This document shows positions 24,946-30,139 of a stretch of DNA of 30,139 bases, piece after piece (within the stretch, counting starts at the first letter, position 1; each line of letters starts with the position of its first letter). A program made the translations under genes and the position numbers. This DNA comes from an uncultured Lachnospiraceae bacterium (lineage in GTDB: Bacteria; Bacillota; Clostridia; Lachnospirales; Lachnospiraceae), in contig URRQ01000029.1 of NCBI GenBank assembly GCA_900550235.1, positions 1-30,139 of the forward strand. Reading direction: 5' to 3'. The notes under the pieces are model-generated. The model made no database searches. It was not told where the DNA came from and worked only from the letters and a program-made list of their open reading frames with translations.

Positions 24946-25959
24946 GTGGAAACTATGAAAATGATCTGGGAATGGATACAGAATCAAATCTTAGGAATGC
25001 AATGGCTGCGGGCGATGATTGGAAAAGGTCTTTCCGCGCTTGGCCTGGATCTGACATCGAGAGTTGGCGGAAGCGTTTGGTTTTTCCTATATGATATTGT
25101 CAAGATTACTATTTTATTGTGCTTGCTGATTTTTATCATTTCCTATATACAAAGCTATTTTCCGCCGGAGAGAAGTAAAAAAATATTGGGAAGATTTCGC
25201 GGGATCGGGGCAAATATCATAGCGGCTCTTTTGGGAACGGTAACGCCATTTTGTTCCTGCTCTTCCATACCGCTGTTTATGGGATTCACAAGTGCGGGAT
25301 TGCCCCTTGGAGTTACCTTTTCTTTTTTAATCTCTTCTCCGATGGTAGACTTGGGAAGTCTCGTTTTGTTGATGAGTATTTTTGGTGGAAAAGTAGCGGT
25401 TGTCTATGTGGTTTTGGGATTGATCGTAGCAGTAGTTGGAGGTACGATTATCGAAAAGCTTCATATGGAAGAGAGTGTGGTAGAATTCATTCGGACTGCC
25501 CCGCGGATTGATATTGATGCCCCGAATTTAACAAGAAAAGATAGATTACTCTATGCAAAATCGCAGGTGGAAACGACATTCAAAAAAGTATTTCCATATA
25601 TTCTAGTGGGAGTCGGTATTGGTGCAGTGATCCATAACTGGATTCCAAAACAATGGATTGAACTTGCATTGGGAAATCGGAATCCATTCGGCGTAATCTT
25701 AGCAGTTCTTGTAGGCGTTCCGATGTATGCAGACATTTTTGGAACCATTCCGGTGGCAGAAGCGTTACTTGCAAAAGGAGCGCAGCTTGGAACAATATTA
25801 AGTTTCATGATGGCGGTTACGACATTGAGTTTACCTTCTATGATTATGCTTCGAAAAGCGATCGATCGGAAGTTGCTCGGAGTATTTGTGGCAATCTGTA
25901 CCGTAGGAATTATTGTAGTAGGATATATATTTAATCTTTTGCAGTATATTGTGTTATAA
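24946..25959 (+). CDS. ArsP-type permease (PF03773)
   Basis: A 337-residue membrane permease of the ArsP_1/'predicted permease' family, related to exporters of organoarsenicals and to Cu/Zn-type transporters. The hallmark TPFCSCSSIP (100-109) is followed by GFTSAGLPLGVTFSFLISSPMVD. The second half repeats the pattern as VPMYADIFGTIPVAEALLAKG with LSFMMAVTTLSLPSMIML. About eight helices, with a hydrophilic loop near residues 165-210. Three start codons compete; GTG 24946 lies eight bases after AAGGAG and is preferred over TTG 24940 and ATG 24955. It is last in the ArsR operon, so probably exports the toxicant that ArsR senses. Confidence 0.9.
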   Translation: METMKMIWEWIQNQILGMQWLRAMIGKGLSALGLDLTSRVGGSVWFFLYDIVKITILLCLLIFIISYIQSYFPPERSKKILGRFRGIGANIIAALLGTVTPFCSCSSIPLFMGFTSAGLPLGVTFSFLISSPMVDLGSLVLLMSIFGGKVAVVYVVLGLIVAVVGGTIIEKLHMEESVVEFIRTAPRIDIDAPNLTRKDRLLYAKSQVETTFKKVFPYILVGVGIGAVIHNWIPKQWIELALGNRNPFGVILAVLVGVPMYADIFGTIPVAEALLAKGAQLGTILSFMMAVTTLSLPSMIMLRKAIDRKLLGVFVAICTVGIIVVGYIFNLLQYIVL

Positions 25960-25962
25960 TAG

Positions 25963-26017
25963 ATAAATGGCATATGTCAAGAAAGTTATTGACATATGCC
26001 ATTTATAATTTTATACT
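25963..26017 (+). promoter_or_regulatory. 18-bp palindrome carrying the promoter of the DUF134-NifX operon
   Basis: ATAAATGGCATATGTCAA (25963-25980) pairs perfectly with 25989-26006 around GAAAGTTA. The right arm begins with TTGACA (25989-25994), and a TATACT box (26012-26017) follows at exactly 17 nt. The same DNA could therefore act as a terminator-like stem for the ArsP transcript and as an operator over the next promoter. Confidence 0.75.
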
Positions 26018-26069
26018 AAAATTATAGAAGAAAAGAAAGCTTGTAATATAGATGCTGGAGGTGAATGAT

Positions 26070-26789
26070 TTGCCAAGACAAAAAAAATGTAGAAAAGTAT
26101 GTCAGATGCCACAGATTCGGGAATTTCGACCGGTATGCAAGGAAGAATTTTCATCGGTCGTGTTGCTTACGGTAGATGAATATGAAGCAATTCGATTGAT
26201 TGATAAGCAAGGCTTTTCACAGGAAGAATGCAGCGCATACATGCAGGTGGCGAGAACAACGGCACAGATGATCTACAATTCGGCAAGGAAGAAGTTGGCG
26301 ACAGCATTGGTGGAAGGACTTCCCCTTCGCATTGAAGGCGGAGATTACCAGCTTTGCGATGGGAAGGAAGAATTTTGTGCATGTGGAGGATGTTGGAAAC
26401 ATCGACGAAGCTGCGCTTGTAAGAAGGAGGATGAAGGGATGAAAATTGCAATTCCATTGGATGAGAATAAAGAAGAGGTCTGCATTGTGCTGGCACGGGC
26501 TCCATTTTTCCTGTTCCGAGAAAATGGCGCTGATACGATTGTAGAGAATCCGGCGGCGGCTGCACAAGGCGGCGCGGGAGTGCAGGCGGCACAGTTCCTT
26601 GTGGATAATGGTGTGAATGCGTTGATTACCGTACGCTGTGGCGAAAATGCAGCAGAAGTATTTCACGCCGCAGAGATGAAAATATATAAATCCGTACATA
26701 AAGCCGCAGCGGATGATCTGACTGCTTTGGAGGAAGGAAAACTGGAAGAGTTGACACAGTTCCATGGCGGCTATCATGGTATCCAATGA
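26070..26789 (+). CDS. DUF134-NifX fusion: HTH regulator with iron-molybdenum cofactor-type domain
   Basis: A 239-residue fusion. Residues 1-98 are a DUF134 domain: MPRQKKCRKVC, then LTVDEYEAIRLIDKQGFSQ and VARTTAQMIYNSARKKL, which forms a sigma-like helix-turn-helix. A cysteine cluster CACGGC...CAC (C103, C105, C108, C115, C117) links to a NifX/NifB-like domain (PF02579) at about 124-239. It starts with TTG at 26070, six bases after GGAGGTG, matching the usual DUF134 N-terminus. A second strong ribosome site (AGAAGGAGG, 26422-26430) precedes ATG 26439 and could yield the NifX domain alone. It overlaps the next gene by 4 nt. It is likely the Fe-S or metal-sensing regulator of this operon. Confidence 0.88.
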   Translation: MPRQKKCRKVCQMPQIREFRPVCKEEFSSVVLLTVDEYEAIRLIDKQGFSQEECSAYMQVARTTAQMIYNSARKKLATALVEGLPLRIEGGDYQLCDGKEEFCACGGCWKHRRSCACKKEDEGMKIAIPLDENKEEVCIVLARAPFFLFRENGADTIVENPAAAAQGGAGVQAAQFLVDNGVNALITVRCGENAAEVFHAAEMKIYKSVHKAAADDLTALEEGKLEELTQFHGGYHGIQ

Positions 26790-27610
26790 AAATCGCTTGT
26801 TTAAGTGGAAAAGGCGGCGCAGGGAAAACTTTTGTAGCGGTGAATCTTGCTGCGGCGGCAGGAAATGCTACATATATCGATTGCGATGTGGAAGAGCCAA
26901 ACGGACATCTGTTCTTAAAGCCGGAACAGGTAACAGAGGAAACAGTATACACGTTACTACCGGAATTTGATAAAGAGCGCTGTAATGGTTGTAAGAAATG
27001 TGTGGAGTTCTGTAGATTCCATGCCCTCGTCTATATCAAAGAAAAGCCTATGGTATTTTCAGAAGTCTGTCATAGCTGTGGAGGCTGCAAACTGGTTTGT
27101 CCGGAAGGCGCGATTACAGAGAAGAAGAAACCGATCGGAACAATTCGGTGTGGAGTGAGAAAGGATCTGTCTGTAGTAACCGGAGTGTTAAATGCCGGAG
27201 AAGCTTCCGGAGTTCCGGTGATTCGAGAAGCATTAAAAAAGGCAAAAGATTTGACGGTTATTGATTGTCCTCCGGGAAGCGCTTGTAGTGTGATGGAAAG
27301 TGTGATGGATGCAGAGTATTGCGTGATTGTAGTCGAACCGACGGCATTTGGTTTTCATAACTTTCAGATGGTGTATGAGCTGGTGAAACTTTTAGGAAGA
27401 AAGTGCGGCATCATCATCAATAAAGAGGAAGAACCGTATGAACCGTTGGAAAGATTTTGTAAAGAACAGGAGCTTACGATTCTTGCAAGAATACCTTACG
27501 ATTCGAAGGTTGCAGCATTCGTTGCAGACGGTCAGATTGTTTCCAAGTATTCGGAAGAGATGCGGCAGTTATTTGAGAAAATGTTGCGGCAGATCGGAGG
27601 TGCGAGATGA
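26786..27610 (+). CDS. MinD-like ATPase with inserted ferredoxin domain (first copy)
   Basis: A 274-residue P-loop ATPase of the MinD/Mrp superfamily (COG1149) with two 4Fe-4S motifs inside. The deviant Walker A is SGKGGAGKT (7-15). The two clusters are C66-C69-C72-C76 and C95-C98-C101-C105 in C-x2-C-x2-C-x3-C spacing. VIDCPPGSACSV is the switch/Walker B region. Such proteins are thought to use ATP to load or move iron-sulfur or cofactor clusters on NifX-like partners. It overlaps both neighbours by 4 nt (ATGA), implying coupled translation and a heteromer with the next ATPase. Confidence 0.92.
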   Translation: MKIACLSGKGGAGKTFVAVNLAAAAGNATYIDCDVEEPNGHLFLKPEQVTEETVYTLLPEFDKERCNGCKKCVEFCRFHALVYIKEKPMVFSEVCHSCGGCKLVCPEGAITEKKKPIGTIRCGVRKDLSVVTGVLNAGEASGVPVIREALKKAKDLTVIDCPPGSACSVMESVMDAEYCVIVVEPTAFGFHNFQMVYELVKLLGRKCGIIINKEEEPYEPLERFCKEQELTILARIPYDSKVAAFVADGQIVSKYSEEMRQLFEKMLRQIGGAR

Positions 27611-28470
27611 AACGGTTATTAATTCTGAGCGGAAAAGGCGGTACAGGAAAGACAACGACAGCGGCGGCATTTATCCGTTTTTCGCAGACAAAGGCAATGG
27701 CGGATTGCGATGTAGATGCGCCGAACCTTCATCTTGTGAATGAACAGACGGCAGATCCGGAGGTATCCGAGTTCCTTGGTGGGGATAAAGCGGTGATCGA
27801 TCCGAAACGATGTGTAGGATGTGGAATCTGCAAAGCACATTGTAGATTTGATGCTTTGCGAGAAGAAGATGGTATCTATCGTGTGCAGGATGTTTCCTGT
27901 GAAGGCTGTGGAGTATGCGAGTATGTTTGTCCGGAACATGCGATAAAGCTTGTACAGGATGTGGCAGGGAAAAAGGAATTGTATCTTGGAGAAAAAGTGT
28001 TTTCCACGGCAGAGCTGAAAATGGGACGGGGAAATTCCGGTAAACTCGTAACAGAGGTGAAGATGGCGATGCTAAAACATGCGCCAGATACAGAAGTTGC
28101 GATCATAGACGGCTCACCGGGAATTGGTTGTCCGGTCATTGCATCGGTCAGCGGAATGGATCTTGTACTTGTGATTGCGGAACCAAGTCTATCCGGAATC
28201 AGTGATTTAAAACGACTTGTAAAAACAGCAGAAACCTTGCAGACACGTCTTGCGGTCTGCGTCAATAAATATGATAGGGCGCCGGAGAAAACGGAGGAGG
28301 TCCGAAGATTCTGTGCGGAGCATCACATTCATTTTGTAGGAGTTCTTCCTTATGATAAGACAGCTTCCAAGATGATGAATCAAGGAAAGAGCGTTGCAGA
28401 TACGGAAGGACCATTAAAAGAAGCACTATTCCATGTGTATCAAAATACAATGGAATTGTTAAATAAGTAA
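27607..28470 (+). CDS. MinD-like ATPase with inserted ferredoxin domain (second copy)
   Basis: A 287-residue paralogue of the preceding gene. Walker A is SGKGGTGKT (8-16), then DCDVDAPNLHL. The clusters are C69-C72-C75-C79 and C98-C101-C104-C108, and IIDGSPGIGCPVIAS is the switch region. The pair is divergent enough not to be a recent duplication, and such pairs are the rule in ORP-type clusters of anaerobes such as Desulfovibrio. It starts by ATGA overlap and is followed after 21 nt by a small NifX-like gene with its own AAAGGAG site. Confidence 0.92.
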   Translation: MKRLLILSGKGGTGKTTTAAAFIRFSQTKAMADCDVDAPNLHLVNEQTADPEVSEFLGGDKAVIDPKRCVGCGICKAHCRFDALREEDGIYRVQDVSCEGCGVCEYVCPEHAIKLVQDVAGKKELYLGEKVFSTAELKMGRGNSGKLVTEVKMAMLKHAPDTEVAIIDGSPGIGCPVIASVSGMDLVLVIAEPSLSGISDLKRLVKTAETLQTRLAVCVNKYDRAPEKTEEVRRFCAEHHIHFVGVLPYDKTASKMMNQGKSVADTEGPLKEALFHVYQNTMELLNK

Positions 28471-28491
28471 GAAGAAAAGGAGATTTTAGTT

Positions 28492-28854
28492 ATGAAAATT
28501 GTAGTAGCATCTATGGGAAACGAAGTAGCAGGACATTTTGGACATTGTGAGAATTTCATATTCTTTGACACAGAGGATGGAAAAATCGTAAGCGAAAACT
28601 CTGTACCAAATCCAGGACATCGTCCGGGATTCTTACCGAACTTCCTTGCAGACAATGGAGCAGAAGTTATCATTTCCGGTGGAATGGGCGGCGGAGCTGT
28701 AGACATTTTCAACGAACGTGGCGTAGAAGTTATCGTTGGTGCGACAGGGGAATCCAAAGCAGCGGTGGAAAAATATCTAGCAGGCGAACTTGTTTCTACA
28801 GGTTCTGTTTGCCATAAACACGAGCATGCAGATGAGTGCGGCGGACATCACTAA
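28492..28854 (+). CDS. NifX/NifB-type dinitrogenase cofactor family protein
   Basis: A 120-residue single-domain PF02579 protein. Visible features are MKIVVASMGNEVAGHFGHCENF at the start (shown here over its 20-odd residue motif as G-x-x-V-A-x-H-F-G-H-C), the GGMGGGAVDIF loop, and a metal-binding tail with CHKHEHADECGGHH. Family members hold Fe-Mo or Fe-S-type cofactors, and ORP of sulfate reducers belongs here. It should be the cargo protein of the two MinD-like ATPases. AAAGGAG lies at a normal distance from ATG 28492. Its 3' end overlaps a small coiled-coil ORF. Confidence 0.92.
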   Translation: MKIVVASMGNEVAGHFGHCENFIFFDTEDGKIVSENSVPNPGHRPGFLPNFLADNGAEVIISGGMGGGAVDIFNERGVEVIVGATGESKAAVEKYLAGELVSTGSVCHKHEHADECGGHH

Positions 28855-29116
28855 TTTTACCTTCCTAAATCGTGTGGAGGAAGAGAAATTAGATGATGCA
28901 AAAGCAGAAGCGGAGCGAATGAAGGCACAGCTTGCAAAGGAGAAACAGTTATCTGAAAACCGATTGGAAGAACAAAAAAAGCAGATATTGAAAGCGATTC
29001 ATACGATTCACTTATATGCGTCAATTTCTGAAGAAGAAGCAAAGTCACAACAGATGAAAGAAAATCAGAGAACGATTATAGAGATATGTGAAGAGATGCT
29101 TGCAAAAAATGAATAG
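28832..29116 (+). CDS. Small coiled-coil protein (hypothetical)
   Basis: A 94-residue acidic and basic helix-rich ORF in the +1 frame. Its start overlaps the NifX gene by 23 nt. After MSAADITNFTFLNRV it is one long charged helix (EEEKLDDAKAEAERMKAQLA onward) ending with a second helix, RTIIEICEEMLAKN. I recognise no family. Codon use after 28860 looks like real coding sequence and no other frame is open. There is no good ribosome site before ATG 28832, so translation may be coupled to the NifX stop; ATG 28826 is an alternative. It may be a real last gene of the operon or a fused remnant. Confidence 0.5.
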   Translation: MSAADITNFTFLNRVEEEKLDDAKAEAERMKAQLAKEKQLSENRLEEQKKQILKAIHTIHLYASISEEEAKSQQMKENQRTIIEICEEMLAKNE

Positions 29117-29126
29117 ATAAAATAAG

Positions 29127-29181
29127 AATCTCCCATAGAAATCAACGTTTTGATACATGATATTCTATGGGAGATTATATT
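29127..29181. terminator. Bidirectional terminator between convergent genes
   Basis: AATCTCCCATAGAA (29127-29140) pairs with TTCTATGGGAGATT (29163-29176) over 14 bp. The loop contains an ATCA...TGAT mini-stem. ATATTTTC follows on the plus strand and a T-rich tail on the minus strand, so it can serve both the NifX operon and the dehydrogenase-fold gene. Confidence 0.8.
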
Positions 29182-29193
29182 TTCAAAAATATA

Positions 29194-30087
29194 TTATTTA
29201 TCCAGGAAAAAATCATCAATATTCTGAATGGTTTTTGTTGTCAATCGTTCGATCGCCTGATAAGAAGCGCCGGAATATCCGCCAAAGCAACTCACATTTT
29301 CAAAGCTTCGTAGACTTTGGTCACCGAGCGCCATATCGCTATCGCAATAGTAGTAATTATCACCGTGCGACAACCATTTTTTCAACGCATCTAAATCACT
29401 TGCCGGAGTCAGGCCGGTATTAAAGAGAATTCTGTGATTTCCAAATTGTTCAAATTCTGCCTCGTTTAACAGAGTGACGAATTTATTCAGGCATGTGCAG
29501 ATACAGATGTTTTTGGAAAGTAATTTTTTAAGTGAAAGATAAGAAACTCCGAGAGCTTCGATATCCGGTTTTCTGCTACGGCTATAATATGTTACATCTG
29601 CGCCGAAGAAACGTAAAGCTTTTGTAACGACTTGTCCTGTTGCACCCATTCCGATGATTCCAACAGGAATTCCTGTCAATTCAAGAGGGCGCTCGCCCCA
29701 ACGTTTTCCATGAAAACCATGCAACAAAGCAGAAAGTTCAGAGACGACGTATTCGCCAACACCATTATCGCCGTAATCATTGACTCCCTTTACGACAATT
29801 CTATGCTCTCTTGCACAACAGATATCTACACTTGCACTATTTTCATCGTACAGACTGCAGCACATACCGATGTAGCGAAGTTTTGGACAATGTTCGATGA
29901 TGTTTGCAGTAATTTGTGTCGTTAGATTTACTAAAATTGCATCTGCATCCTGTGCACGACGGATGACTTCTTCCTCTGTTTCTGGAATGTCTTCATAATA
30001 AATATATTCTTCTGCACGTTTGGCAAATTCGTCATTGGCGCGAGGAACAAGATTGAGCTGTTCCACAGCAACTAATTTTTGAAACAT
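29194..30087 (-). CDS. D-2-hydroxyacid dehydrogenase-fold protein lacking catalytic residues
   Basis: A 297-residue protein with the two-domain layout of NAD-dependent D-2-hydroxyacid dehydrogenases. The dinucleotide site is VGIIGMGATGQVV (142-154), and the substrate-domain segment GVNDYGDNGVGEYVV (101-115) is family-like. The catalytic Arg of the usual INTaRG motif is replaced: here FNTGLTPAS (222-230). The catalytic His near the C-terminus (P-H-x-A/G) is also missing, with FGGYSGASYQ (268-277) instead. It may bind NAD without being a normal dehydrogenase, or use other residues. ATG 30087 has GGAG six bases upstream within the conserved leader element; TTG 30123 lies in the hairpin. Its promoter lies beyond the window. 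Confidence 0.75.
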   Translation of the reverse strand: MFQKLVAVEQLNLVPRANDEFAKRAEEYIYYEDIPETEEEVIRRAQDADAILVNLTTQITANIIEHCPKLRYIGMCCSLYDENSASVDICCAREHRIVVKGVNDYGDNGVGEYVVSELSALLHGFHGKRWGERPLELTGIPVGIIGMGATGQVVTKALRFFGADVTYYSRSRKPDIEALGVSYLSLKKLLSKNICICTCLNKFVTLLNEAEFEQFGNHRILFNTGLTPASDLDALKKWLSHGDNYYYCDSDMALGDQSLRSFENVSCFGGYSGASYQAIERLTTKTIQNIDDFFLDK

Positions 30088-30089
30088 AA

Positions 30090-30136
30090 TAATCTCCATT
30101 CCGCCGCCAAGTCGGCGGCACAAATAGTAATGAAAG
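30090..30136 (-). promoter_or_regulatory. 5' leader element with GC-rich hairpin and built-in RBS (right copy)
   Basis: Read on the minus strand this is CTTTCAT, T, ACTATTTGTGCCGCCG, a 6-nt variable part ACTTGG, then CGGCGGAATGGAGATTA and, two bases on, ATG 30087. It matches the left-end element (9-54) at 23 of 24 bases before and 17 of 17 after the loop. The stem can still form (GCCGCC with GGCGGC) even though the loop differs, and no U-run follows. Confidence 0.6.
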
Positions 30137-30139
30137 TCT

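Noticed and set aside
25989..26006. The palindrome at 25963-26006 as an ordinary terminator only
   Set aside because: No T-run follows directly, and the right arm begins a well-spaced promoter, so an operator role fits better.
1..30139. Inverted copies at the window ends as termini of a 30-kb mobile element
   Set aside because: No transposase, integrase or conjugation gene lies between, the content is ordinary chromosomal genes, and both copies sit in frame with a ribosome site and ATG.
1..30139. tRNA, rRNA or known riboswitch in the intergenic gaps
   Set aside because: All gaps are under about 180 bp and are taken up by promoters and hairpins; I saw no cloverleaf or riboswitch core.

Overview
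The window is about 40% G+C DNA from a Gram-positive anaerobe, most likely a gut clostridium of the Lachnospiraceae type. This rests on strong AGGAGG ribosome sites, TTGACA-N17-TATAAT promoters, DUF2812/PadR and YtrA-type GntR/ABC modules, and an anaerobe-type ferredoxin-MinD/NifX cluster. The species cannot be named from the sequence. It is chromosomal, about 95% coding, with 30 likely protein genes. I see no rRNA, tRNA, CRISPR array, transposase, integrase or phage gene. No stretch longer than about 180 bp lacks a gene.

Layout, left to right. (1) 57-5152: a four-gene peptide-breakdown operon (amidohydrolase, M3 oligoendopeptidase, second amidohydrolase, M42 aminopeptidase). (2) 5241-6856: a DUF2812 membrane protein and a PadR repressor, with twin operators at their promoter. 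(3) 6860-8742: a minus-strand GntR(YtrA-type)-ABC ATPase-permease operon. (4) 8841-11538: a MATE exporter and peptidase T, both on the minus strand. (5) 11581-14461: an ATP-grasp ligase and an atypical MurE-type ligase, probably a cell-wall amino-acid-adding pair. (6) 14472-15981: arginase and, divergently, a DNA-alkyl repair methyltransferase. (7) 15976-22508: a PF11449-type metal permease, a TetR regulator, and an MMPL/RND exporter followed by a large secreted heptad-repeat protein. Two near-identical operator-like sites tie these together. (8) 22586-23281: a stand-alone metallo-beta-lactamase-fold hydrolase. (9) 23288-25959: an autoregulated ArsR operon (ArsR, CobW-like GTPase, redox-active thioredoxin-fold protein, ArsP-type permease). 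(10) 25989-29181: an operon with a DUF134-NifX fusion, two ferredoxin-containing MinD-like ATPases, a small NifX-like protein and a short coiled-coil ORF. It resembles the 'orange protein' clusters of sulfate reducers. (11) 29194-30087: a minus-strand dehydrogenase-fold protein that lacks the usual catalytic residues.

The most unexpected structure lies at the two edges. The leader of the first gene (9-54) and the leader of the last gene (30090-30136, opposite strand) share a 46-47 bp element. It is nearly identical outside a short hairpin loop, and both copies end in the ribosome site just before the ATG. This looks like a dispersed post-transcriptional leader element and is the best candidate here for something undescribed. 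Other points of note are an internal ribosome site inside the DUF134-NifX gene, an 18-bp perfect palindrome carrying the -35 box of that operon, the atypical MurE/ATP-grasp pair, and the shared TetR operator.
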